Part shown: one piece after another, positions 37,928-45,468 of the stretch
Layout: the number at the start of each line of letters is the position of its first letter
Numbering within the stretch: the stretch's first letter is position 1
Source of the DNA: Paraburkholderia silvatlantica
GTDB taxonomy: Bacteria; Pseudomonadota; Gammaproteobacteria; Burkholderiales; Burkholderiaceae
Direction of reading: 5' to 3'
Assembly: GCF_003096715.1 (NCBI RefSeq)
Contig: NZ_QEOL01000010.1
Location: forward strand, 62,001 to 126,000
DNA length: 64,000 bases
Made by a program: the position numbers and the translations under genes
The notes under the pieces: model-generated
What the model was told of the DNA's origin: nothing
Databases searched by the model: none
The model's input: only the letters and a program-made list of their open reading frames with translations

Positions 37928-38312
37928 GTAACCTCGTGAAAATTCAAAAAACAGGTGCTCGGGTTTTGTGGCTGCGCAGCCGAAGGGCAAGCAGCCAACG
38001 CGATGCAGCAAATCAATCCAGCCGGGCCAGTCTTCCCTCAGATTCACATCGGCCCCGGCCGTTCCGTCCCCACCCTGGAACGCCCTCCAGGCGCCCGCTT
38101 TGGGGCCGCTCGATGTCGCGCCAAGTACAACAGTGCGTTGCACAAATCGGAGATGTCGACCCCCAATCCGCCGCAAACCCCCACTCCTTCGTTGATCGCA
38201 ACGTGTCGCAGGGCGATTGTTGCTGATAATGGAATGGTGTTTCAACGGCGACAGAATGGCACTTGTCAGCGCGCAGGACTACATTCGCGGCACCACACTT
38301 ACGGAGCCGACA
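37928..38312. other. Divergent intergenic region
   Basis: 385 bp separating two divergent genes. A GCTGATAATGG stretch at about 38,219 could be an extended -10 for the rightward gene. I see no open frame or RNA structure of note. Confidence 0.35.
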
Positions 38313-38612
38313 ATGAAGAAAAAAGCGTGTCTCTCGCTTGACGGAGCCAACGGTGAGCGCATCGAAATACTCGAGCAGACGGATACGGCGCTGGTGATCC
38401 GCTGGGTCGAACCCGGTCGCTGCCATTATGGCGAACAGCGCTGGCGCCGCCGCTCGGCGCATTCTTCGGGCACCTGCGCCGTGTCGCGCCGCAAGATCCG
38501 CCGCGGCGACGCCGTGTTCAAGCCGGCCGAACGTCCCGCGCCGCTGAACGCCTCGGTCATGATCGCCGCCGAAGTGTTCGGCGCCCTCATCGGCGCCGAA
38601 CTGCCGAAATAA
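38313..38612 (+). CDS. DUF3331-type small protein
   Basis: The protein has 99 residues from the ATG at 38313, with ACGGAG 8 nt upstream. The pattern IEILEQTDTALVIRWVEPGRCHYGEQRW, then CAVSRRKIRRGDAVFKP, fits the DUF3331 family found mainly in Burkholderiaceae. The conserved Cys pair may bind metal. There is no signal peptide. Function is unknown. The family name is from memory of the motif and is moderately sure. Confidence 0.7.
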   Translation: MKKKACLSLDGANGERIEILEQTDTALVIRWVEPGRCHYGEQRWRRRSAHSSGTCAVSRRKIRRGDAVFKPAERPAPLNASVMIAAEVFGALIGAELPK

Positions 38613-38637
38613 ACACGCCAACGTCGCCGAGGCGCCC

Positions 38638-39129
38638 TCAGCGAGGCGCGAGCGAGATCGCCCGCGCGGCATGGCGCGGCGCGACGCCCGCCGAGGCGGC
38701 ACACAACGCCGCCACGCGCGCGAGCACATCGGCGTCGAAGGCCGCCGCGCGCGGGCCCGAGCGGTCCACATGCAGGAGCAATTGCTCGCTCGCCGAGACG
38801 GGCGAGGCGAGCGCATCGTCGAGATCGCCCGCGAACATCTCCAGATACAGGCGCACACGTTTCGCGTCGTGCTCGATCACCCGGACGTCGACGCGCACCG
38901 GCGCGCCCTCCTTGATCTCGTGGAGATAGTTCAGGTGCGCTTCCAGCGTGTACATCGACCGCCCGCGCGCCTCGCGCGCAGCCGCGTCGAGCCCGATGGC
39001 ATCGAGCAGCGTGTCGGTCGCATAGCTGTAGATCAGCATGTAGAACGCGTCGCGCAGATGGCCGTTGTAATCGACCCACTCTGCCCGCACCGTGTCGCGG
39101 TAGACCACGGGCGCCGTTTCGTTCGTCAT
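38638..39129 (-). CDS. Hotdog-fold acyl-CoA thioesterase
   Basis: The protein has 163 residues with GGAGGAG before the ATG at 39129. It starts with RAEWVDYNGHLRDAFY, the 4-hydroxybenzoyl-CoA-thioesterase-like signature with catalytic Asp/His region, followed by TLEAHLNYLHEIKEG. Relatives in carnitine operons hydrolyse betainyl-CoA. Here no carnitine genes are present, so the substrate is open. It is a single gene, divergent from nrdJ. Confidence 0.8.
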   Translation of the reverse strand: MTNETAPVVYRDTVRAEWVDYNGHLRDAFYMLIYSYATDTLLDAIGLDAAAREARGRSMYTLEAHLNYLHEIKEGAPVRVDVRVIEHDAKRVRLYLEMFAGDLDDALASPVSASEQLLLHVDRSGPRAAAFDADVLARVAALCAASAGVAPRHAARAISLAPR

Positions 39130-39375
39130 CCAGTCTCCTCCCCCGTCTCCACATTCGGTGCCCGCACACAGGCGCGAGCAGTGTAACCGCAGACCCGCGT
39201 CGTCCGCCTCGACGCCGGCAGGCTCCGGCGCCGCCGCATGCGTGCTCGCGCCGCCGTGCACGCGGCGCGCCGCTGCGGTAAGGTTGAACGGTCGCGGCAC
39301 AGCCGCGGCGCAGTAGACCCCGTTCCAACGCCCTTCAACCGCCGCCTCCCGCGCGGCGCTCCGCGAGGCCCGGCC

Positions 39376-41928
39376 ATGGCAGAAAACACGCCCCCGCTTC
39401 CGTTTCCCCCGCAGCAGTTCTCCCTCGACGTGATGCTCGAGAAGTACGCCAAAGGCGACGAGCAGACCGCCGACGACATCTACCGCCGCGTCGCGCGCGG
39501 CGTCGCGCAGGTCGAGCCGCCCGCGCTGCGCGCCGAGGTCGAGGCGCGCTTCGTCGACAATCTGCGCCACGGCGCGCTGGGCGCGGGGCGGATCATGAGC
39601 GCGGCGGGCGCCGGCATCGAAGCCACGCTGATCAACTGCTTCGTGCAGCCTGTGGGCGACAGCATCCAGGGCGTGGACGGCGAAGGGCGCCCCGGCATCT
39701 ACGTCGCGCTGCTGCAGGCCGCCGAAACCATGCGGCGCGGCGGCGGCGTGGGCTACAACTTTTCGGCGATCCGCCCGCGCGGCGCGCACGTGAAGTCGAC
39801 GGGATCGAGCGCATCGGGGCCGTGCAGCTACATCGACGTGTTCGACGCCTCGTGCCGCACCGTGGAAAGCGCGGGCGCACGGCGCGGCGCGCAGATGGCC
39901 GTGCTCGACTGCGATCACCCCGACCTGCCCGAATTCATCGAGGCCAAGCATTCGAAGGGGCGCTGGAACAACTTCAACGTCTCGGTCGCGGTGACTGACG
40001 AATTCATGCGCGCCGTGGAAAACGACGCGCCCTGGCAGCTCGTGCACCGCGCCGAGCCCTCGCCCGCGCTGCGCGCCTCGGGCGACCTGCAGCGCCGCGA
40101 CGACGGCCTGTGGGTCTACGCCGAAACGCGCGCCCGCGCGCTGTGGGATGCGATCATGCGCTCGACCTACGACGTGGCCGAGCCGGGCGTGGTGTTCATC
40201 TCGCGCATGAACGAGGACAACAACCTGCGCGCGCTCGAATCCATCCGCGCGACCAACCCGTGCGGCGAGCAGCCTTTGCCCGCCTACGGTTGCTGCAACC
40301 TCGGACCGCTCGACCTCACGCGCTTCGTGATCGACCCGTTCGCGCAAATGCGCGGCGGCAAGGCGGATTTCGACTGGAATCAACTCGCCGAACGCACGGG
40401 CACCCAGGTACGCTTTCTCGACGACGTGCTCGACGCCACGCTCTGGCCGCTGCCCGAGCAGCAGGCGGAGGCGGCGGCCAAGCGGCGTATCGGCGTGGGC
40501 TTCACGGGACTCGGCGACACGCTCGTGATGCTCGGCATCCGCTACAACTCGCCCGAAGGCTGCGAATTCGGCGCGCGCGTGGGGCGCACGATGCGCGACG
40601 CCGCCTATCGCGCCTCCGTCGAACTCGCGCGCGAGCGCGGCGCGTTTGCGCTCTTCGACGCGAGGACCTACCTCGAAGAAGGCACCTTTGCCTCGCGCCT
40701 GCCCGACGACCTCAAGGCCGAGATCCGCGCGCACGGCATCCGCAACAGCCATCTGCTTTCCATCGCGCCCACGGGCACGGTGAGCCTCGCGTTCGCCGAC
40801 AACGTCTCGAACGGCATCGAGCCCGCGTTCTCGTGGACCTACCAGCGCACGCGCCGCATGGCCGACGGCAGCCGCGAAACGTTCAACGTCGAAGACCACG
40901 CGTGGCGTGTGTTCCGCGAGTTGGGCGGCGACGTGAGCGCACTGCCCGCCTGCTTCGTGAGCGCGCTGGAAATGAGCGCGCAGGATCACGTGGCGATGAT
41001 GGCGGCCGTGCAGCCGTATGTCGACACGTCGATCTCGAAGACCGTCAACGTGCCAGCCGACTATCCGTTCGAAGACTTCGAAAACCTCTATCTCGACGCA
41101 TGGCGGCGCGGCCTCAAGGGACTCGCGACCTACCGCCCCAACGAGACGCTCGGCGCGGTGCTGCAAACGCTGCCCCCCGATGCGACGGCGACGGCCGACG
41201 ATGCGCTCGGCGACGCCCTGCTCGACCCGCTGCGCGTGGCGATCGACCATCGGCCCAAGGGCGAGTTGCCCGCCGTGATCGAGAAGATCGAGTACATCAC
41301 GCAGACGGGCAAGGTGTCGCTCTACGTGGCGGTGTCATTTCTCGAAGTGACGGGCCAGGTGGGCGGCGAAGCCGTGACGATCGAGCGGCCTATCGAATTC
41401 TTCATTCCCGTGGGCCAGCGCGACGAGCAGCAGCAATGGATCACGGCAACCATGCGTTCGCTCTCGCTCGCGGCGCGAGGCGGTTTCGTCGCGCGCAATC
41501 TGCAGGATTTGCGCAAGGTGTCGTGGGATCGCGGCCAGGTGCGCTATGGCGAGACGCAGCGTCTGGACGGCCGGCGCATTCCGCTGTGGCACGACTCCGA
41601 GGTCGCGGCCATCGCCTATGCGATCCAGCAGATCCTGCATCGGCGCGGCTTTCTCGATGCCGAGGGACGTCAGGTGCCGTCACGCCTCCTCGCGCAGCGG
41701 CGTGACGGTGCGCTGGCCGCGCAATTCACCGGCAACGCGCGGGCCGGCGCGGAACAACCCGGCGACCCGGTGCTGGAGGGCGACAACGCGCTGCCCGCCG
41801 ATACCCAGCACGCGTTTGCTCACGCGATGCTCGGCCGCAAGTGCGGGTCGTGCGGGGCGAATGCGGTGATCCGCAAAGACGGGTGCGACTTCTGCACGGC
41901 GTGTGGGGAGATTGGGACTTGCGGTTGA
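39376..41928 (+). CDS. nrdJ: Adenosylcobalamin-dependent ribonucleotide reductase (class II)
   Basis: The protein has 850 residues from the ATG at 39376, with CGAGG about 8 nt upstream. It has the class II barrel signatures RRGGGVGYNFS, NPCGEQPLPAYGCCNLG (active-site Cys/Glu) and GIRNSHLLSIAPTGTVSLA. The C-terminus has a redox/zinc-like tail with CGSCGAN and CDFCTACGE. It reduces ribonucleotides using the 5'-deoxyadenosyl radical from B12, independent of oxygen. It depends on the cofactor made by the genes at 2-12 kb, but no riboswitch precedes it. It stands alone. Confidence 0.95.
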   Translation: MAENTPPLPFPPQQFSLDVMLEKYAKGDEQTADDIYRRVARGVAQVEPPALRAEVEARFVDNLRHGALGAGRIMSAAGAGIEATLINCFVQPVGDSIQGVDGEGRPGIYVALLQAAETMRRGGGVGYNFSAIRPRGAHVKSTGSSASGPCSYIDVFDASCRTVESAGARRGAQMAVLDCDHPDLPEFIEAKHSKGRWNNFNVSVAVTDEFMRAVENDAPWQLVHRAEPSPALRASGDLQRRDDGLWVYAETRARALWDAIMRSTYDVAEPGVVFISRMNEDNNLRALESIRATNPCGEQPLPAYGCCNLGPLDLTRFVIDPFAQMRGGKADFDWNQLAERTGTQVRFLDDVLDATLWPLPEQQAEAAAKRRIGVGFTGLGDTLVMLGIRYNSPEGCEFGARVGRTMRDAAYRASVELARERGAFALFDARTYLEEGTFASRLPDDLKAEIRAHGIRNSHLLSIAPTGTVSLAFADNVSNGIEPAFSWTYQRTRRMADGSRETFNVEDHAWRVFRELGGDVSALPACFVSALEMSAQDHVAMMAAVQPYVDTSISKTVNVPADYPFEDFENLYLDAWRRGLKGLATYRPNETLGAVLQTLPPDATATADDALGDALLDPLRVAIDHRPKGELPAVIEKIEYITQTGKVSLYVAVSFLEVTGQVGGEAVTIERPIEFFIPVGQRDEQQQWITATMRSLSLAARGGFVARNLQDLRKVSWDRGQVRYGETQRLDGRRIPLWHDSEVAAIAYAIQQILHRRGFLDAEGRQVPSRLLAQRRDGALAAQFTGNARAGAEQPGDPVLEGDNALPADTQHAFAHAMLGRKCGSCGANAVIRKDGCDFCTACGEIGTCG

Positions 41929-41965
41929 GATTGGGCGCTCTGGCCCGGGGCTGCGGTGTGAGCCG

Positions 41966-42025
41966 CCGCGTAAAATGAAATATCCGCCGCATAAAATGAA
42001 ATGCCCAACCGCATAAAATGAACTA
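41966..42025. repeat. Three direct copies of a 15-bp A/T-rich repeat
   Basis: CGCGTAAAATGAAAT, CGCATAAAATGAAAT and CGCATAAAATGAACT recur with 21- and 22-bp spacing (cores at 41971, 41992, 42014). Multiple short terminal repeats of this spacing occur at ends of IS21-like elements, but no transposase is present. Confidence 0.7.
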
Positions 42026-42062
42026 TTGCATTTCGTGTAATGTTCAAGCGAATGTCCGTCCC

Positions 42063-42093
42063 GCGCCCGCCTGCTACGCAGGCGGGCGCTTTT
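42063..42093 (+). terminator. Strong intrinsic terminator hairpin
   Basis: GCGCCCGCCTGC and GCAGGCGGGCGC pair over 12 bp around TAC, followed by TTTT on the plus strand. It could end nrdJ transcription or a lost gene. Confidence 0.85.
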
Positions 42094-42715
42094 AAATCGG
42101 CTTCCATCTCATCCGTTGTCACCGTTGCCGCCCATGCGACCGCAGATGCCACGCACCGTGCTTGGTTAGGCTTTTCAGGATTGGTGAGCTGTGCCAACCC
42201 TGATCAGAGGATCGGCCCGAGGCGATATCCCGCGGTCTCCCGAGATGCCTCGCGCGTCATGGTCAAACCGTCATCTGCACGATTTTCCTGAACGGGATCG
42301 TGTCCCATGTGGACTCCCGACAACGCCGTCGCCGGACAAAGTGGCTGCGCTGTGATCCGAGGAGAGCGTCGCCCGGTCTGGATGCATCGGGGCTCTACTG
42401 GAAGGTCAAGGCCGGATCTCTGGAGATGGCTTCTGCGATGCCCGCGAGCGACACGCTGCGCGTCTGGTTCTCGACTGCACCTCGGCTCACTGGCTAAGAC
42501 ATCTCTTGGGCAAAACGCTCGTAATTGATGAAAGATCCCGCTGCTGATCGCGGGAGCTGCTTGGTCGCGAGTCCATGCTGACATCCGCAGGTTATCGCCA
42601 GGCCGACCTCTCCCAGTTGCGCGAAATCAAGCTGAGCAGCTTCACGCTGCGATCCTCAAACGATGCGCCACAGCCAGAGCAGCAGTTCACACGTTGAGAA
42701 GATTGAGCTGCCCGC

Positions 42716-42744
42716 CGCCCACTTTTCACAGTGAAAAGTGGGCG
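42716..42744. repeat. 29-nt perfect palindrome
   Basis: CGCCCACTTTTCAC and GTGAAAAGTGGGCG flank one A. It sits 35 bp past the end of the membrane-protein gene. It lacks a T-run, so it is not a standard terminator. It may be an element end or operator. Confidence 0.75.
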
Positions 42745-42778
42745 TGAGTCATGGGTATACCGTTCTCTTCTTCGTATT

Positions 42779-43504
42779 TCACTCGTCTTTTGCGTCCGAC
42801 TCCAATGCATCTCGAACGGCGAGGCTGTATTCGAGCATTGCGATGGTACGATCCATTTCCTGAAGCAACATCCAGCTCAGAAAATTCATAAAATAGAAGG
42901 CCGGGATGATAAATACCAAGATTCGAATAAGATTTTCAGAGTGCGACCATAAGGTACTTGCCACGCCTACGAAAGTCGCAATAGCCGGAAACAGTCCCAC
43001 TTTATCTATCGCACCAGCAAGCAACGCACCGCGCCTTTCGAACGAATTTCGCGCATGTTTGTACTGTGCCAGCTCAAAAGCCACGGCGTTGCGGTTGCAG
43101 GCCAGCAACATGTTTACCAGCGGCAAGTCTGTCTGAGAGTCGCCTTTGGCTGCAGAAAGCAACGATGAATAGGGAGCTTTCCGCAGCCGATTCAAAAAGG
43201 GTAGCGCTCCACCGATTCCGATAAACGATGCCGCTATCAAAAGCAACCCAAGCAAGGCACTGGCTGCAAAAAATGCGTCGCGGACAGTGTCCCTTTCGGT
43301 TATCCAGCTCAACAATACAAGCACGAGAAGTGCGGCGAGTATTGCGATCGCATGCTCCCTCAACGCGGTCGCGGCATTTTCGAACCACCGCTCCGCATCA
43401 GTCCTGTCCCCCTCGGGTCTTTTGCGCGTGGTCATCTTCGCCACGATCTCTCGTACTTCTGCGACATCCTCTTCCCGGACGAACGGATATTTGCCTCGTT
43501 CCAC
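42779..43504 (-). CDS. Orphan four-helix membrane protein of unknown function
   Basis: The protein has 241 residues from a GTG at 43504, chosen because GAGGAG stands 6 nt upstream. An N-terminal cytoplasmic part (charged, VREEDVAEVREIVAKM) precedes helices at about 50-68 and 74-100, then a soluble middle with KGDSQTDLPLVNMLLACNR, then helices at about 180-197 and 205-225 and an acidic end. GC and codon use are lower than in neighbours, suggesting acquired DNA. It lies between a palindrome and a field of pseudogenes. I do not recognise a family and find no enzymatic motif. Confidence 0.65.
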   Translation of the reverse strand: MERGKYPFVREEDVAEVREIVAKMTTRKRPEGDRTDAERWFENAATALREHAIAILAALLVLVLLSWITERDTVRDAFFAASALLGLLLIAASFIGIGGALPFLNRLRKAPYSSLLSAAKGDSQTDLPLVNMLLACNRNAVAFELAQYKHARNSFERRGALLAGAIDKVGLFPAIATFVGVASTLWSHSENLIRILVFIIPAFYFMNFLSWMLLQEMDRTIAMLEYSLAVRDALESDAKDE

Positions 43505-43953
43505 GAATACTCCTCTTTTGGTTCTCAACGGCCAGTCGTGACAAGACGGGGGCTCCAACCGCCACTGCATGAATGTGCTCCATTCCCGGGAGCCTGTTCC
43601 ACGTAGGTTGGGGAGACCTTATACCGCCCTCGTCGCGGCGACCAAAGCTGGCAAGAGAGCTATGCAGGCTCCGTTTGATAGCAGTCGAGCGGCTGTGACG
43701 AGGACGGCTCATACCGTTACATCGGCAAAAAGTAGTGCCGGCGACTTCAGTGTGTTTGCCCCTATTGGCGGAGTAGACATTGATGACCATGCACCTTGCA
43801 TGTCCCACTAAACGTCCCCGAGTCAGATAACCCACCTCCGTGCACTTCCCCACACCCGCTCACGTCCATCCCGTTGGCTCGCCCGTCATTGGCAGCGGCA
43901 CTGCGCACCGGCCCGCAAACTCAGTCTCTTGAATGATGCTGAGCATTGATGCG
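43505..43953. other. Intergenic, no recognised gene
   Basis: About 450 bp of lower-GC sequence between the membrane-protein gene and the first TonB-receptor remnant. Short frames exist on both strands without motif support or ribosome sites. It probably includes the promoter of the leftward gene. Confidence 0.4.
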
Positions 43954-44325
43954 CGCGCATTCAGAGCCGCACTCAACAACGTTGCGCAGCCGGACTTCTC
44001 GACGGGTTTCTTTGTCCCCACCGGGGCGCAAGTTACGCGAGGTTTCGACTTCTCTGTCAAGGGGCAGATTGCCCCGGGCCTTAGAGTCACGGCCGGCTAT
44101 ACCTATTCCGACCCACAGGTGCCGAATTCGTTTAGCAGTCAAATTGCACGGCATACGGGGAATGTCTGGCTGTATTACGACGTACAGGGAGAGCGTTTCC
44201 ACGGATTGGGAGGCGGTGTCGGGGTAACCGCCAGTAGCCGCGTGCAATACGTCGATACGACCGGTTTGCTGTCGCCTGCAGGCACCACTTTTACCGTACC
44301 CGGACAAGCGCAGACTGATATGACG
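43954..44325 (+). pseudogene. C-terminal fragment of a TonB-dependent siderophore receptor
   Basis: The frame shows beta-barrel strands of the siderophore-receptor family: VTRGFDFSVKGQIAPGLRV, TAGYTYSD, then a DVQGERFHGLGGGVGVT strand and PGQAQTDM. It lacks the plug, most of the barrel and the terminal Phe strand, and it changes reading after TDM into unrelated sequence. About 125 codons of a normal 700 remain, so it cannot make a receptor. It abuts a permease tail fragment, which points to a deletion that fused two genes of an iron/metal uptake locus. Confidence 0.85.
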
Positions 44326-44416
44326 CTTTGCCGCCCCCGACGATCTGCCAATCGGCGTTGTCACCTCGCTTTTCGGCGGATCATGCGTCGTGTGGCTGGT
44401 ACGTACCGAGATGGAT
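44321..44416 (+). pseudogene. C-terminal fragment of a FecCD-type metal-siderophore ABC permease
   Basis: In a frame different from the receptor piece the sequence reads PDDLPIGVVTSLFGG followed by VVWLVRT. This is the conserved end of BtuC/FecCD permeases (LPIGVVTALIGGPFFLWLL). Only about 32 residues remain and no transporter partner is nearby. The join to the receptor fragment lies at about 44,325. Confidence 0.7.
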
Positions 44417-44466
44417 AGTTCGGCGACCTGTCCGCGCGGCAGAGTAGTGAAAGTCAAAAAGGGCAA

Positions 44467-45061
44467 CTACGCACAGCCGTCAAGTCCCGCCTTGATAATG
44501 TCTGCAGGCAACTGTTTGCCGATGAAGACGATCCTGGTTTCCCGGATGTCATTGGGCGACCACGCCTTACCGAAATCGGCGCCGAAGATCATATGGACCC
44601 CGTGGAAGACCAGGCGCCGGTCCAGTCCTGCGATATTTAACACACCCTTATAGCGCAGCATCGACGCACCGTATATAGACACGATCGTGCCGAAGAATGC
44701 ATCGAGCTTCTCCTGATCGAGAGGCGTCGTATTGCGATACACGAACGACATAACGTCGTCGTCGTGCGTGTGTGTCACGTCTTCGAGAAAGTATGGCTCG
44801 ATTTCGATGATTGCATCAAGGTCGAAGCTTCGGATATCCAGAAGTTGGGAGACATCGGTCGTACCAAAATGTGAGTCCTTATGGGCGCACGAGGATTCAT
44901 CTGCCTCAATCGCTGCATCAGTGCGTACGTTTGCGCCTCCCCCACCAGGTCCGCCTTCGATACGAGTATGCGATCGGCGAAGCCGACCTGCTCCTGCGCT
45001 TCGTGGTGCTCGTCGAGCTGGCTTGCGCCATGACACGCTGTAGTTCGGCGGCTGAGTGCAT
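44467..45061 (-). pseudogene. Truncated, frameshifted G3E GTPase (CobW/YjiA-like zinc chaperone)
   Basis: The intact C-terminal part includes LDIRSFDLDAIIEIEPYFLE, THTHDDDVMSFVYR and FHGVHMIFGADFGKAW, the CobW_C domain. In a second frame just upstream lies HEAQEQVGFADRILVSKADLV with NPRAPI, the end of the GTPase domain. The two frames meet at about 44,875, so an indel split the gene. The P-loop and GCxCC motif are absent. An ATG at 45061 lies 36 bp after a Zur-box-like palindrome but opens a third frame. The gene is therefore dead in its present form. Its intact relatives are zinc-starvation chaperones. Confidence 0.85.
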
Positions 45062-45096
45062 GGAAAACCTCTGGTGGTAAAGTTGTCGAAAATGGT

Positions 45097-45108
45097 ATGT
45101 TATAACAT
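45097..45108 (-). promoter_or_regulatory. Zur-box-like palindrome
   Basis: ATGTTATAACAT is a perfect 12-bp dyad 36 bp before the ATG of the G3E remnant. It resembles proteobacterial Zur operators (TGTTATA..TATAACA), which control zinc-chaperone genes, but is shorter than the full consensus. Confidence 0.5.
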
Positions 45109-45167
45109 TGCATTAATGTTGCGCTAGGACGAATGGACCGTGTTCTCCTCTCGGATTTAGGAAGCCT

Positions 45168-45320
45168 TGAAGCCTCGGCCGTTGGCTGTTTAGTCACCAC
45201 ATTGACAATGCCCGTCGGATTCATCATCCCGGTGAGAACGGCGTCTGCCCCTTTGATGACCTCCACTTGCTCGACCGCGGCAATCGGCAAGCCGAGCGAA
45301 TTCGCACCTTCCGACGGGGT
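45168..45320 (-). pseudogene. Plug-domain fragment of a TonB-dependent receptor
   Basis: The frame reads GLPIAAVEQVEVIKGADAVL, then GMMNPTGIVNVVTKQPTAE, the conserved plug segment around the VEVIKG motif of siderophore receptors. Only about 50 residues are recognisable. It lies on the opposite strand from the barrel fragment 1 kb away, so if both came from one gene an inversion occurred as well as deletion. Confidence 0.8.
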
Positions 45321-45468
45321 CCTTTGATGACTCGCACCCCGCAACTTGAGGCCCCGTCCACTTTTACGCATCCTCTTGTCTGAGCCAAACAGTCATCAAA
45401 GAAGCGGCGCTAAAACTTCCGCTGACGTACGACGGCCGAGCCGCAACTCGGCCGCCCCTGGTTGACCT

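Larger units (their letters stand above)
41929..42778. other. Accessory non-coding/decayed stretch after nrdJ
   Basis: 850 bp with no convincing gene. It starts with three short direct repeats, then a strong hairpin with T-tract (42063-42093), then mixed sequence with many short frames and stops on both strands, and ends with a 29-nt palindrome. On the minus strand at about 42,700-42,600 a Cys-rich frame (CCSGCGASFEDRS) looks like a small zinc-ribbon remnant. I do not recognise its source. Confidence 0.5.

Noticed and set aside
38638..41250. Long minus-strand extension of the thioesterase across nrdJ
   Set aside because: It is antisense to nrdJ. A good ribosome site fixes the start at 39129.
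42204..42584. 126-codon minus-strand frame as a possible transposase remnant
   Set aside because: It shows no recognisable catalytic residues or helix-turn-helix, and codon use is not gene-like.
43398..43853. Minus-strand frame of 151 codons upstream of the orphan membrane gene
   Set aside because: It overlaps the membrane-protein start region, has no motif, and lacks a ribosome site.
45433..45454. Hairpin CGGCCGAG / CTCGGCCG as terminator of the aldehyde dehydrogenase gene
   Set aside because: The stem is perfect but no T-run follows in either direction. It is mentioned with the gene but not called as a terminator.
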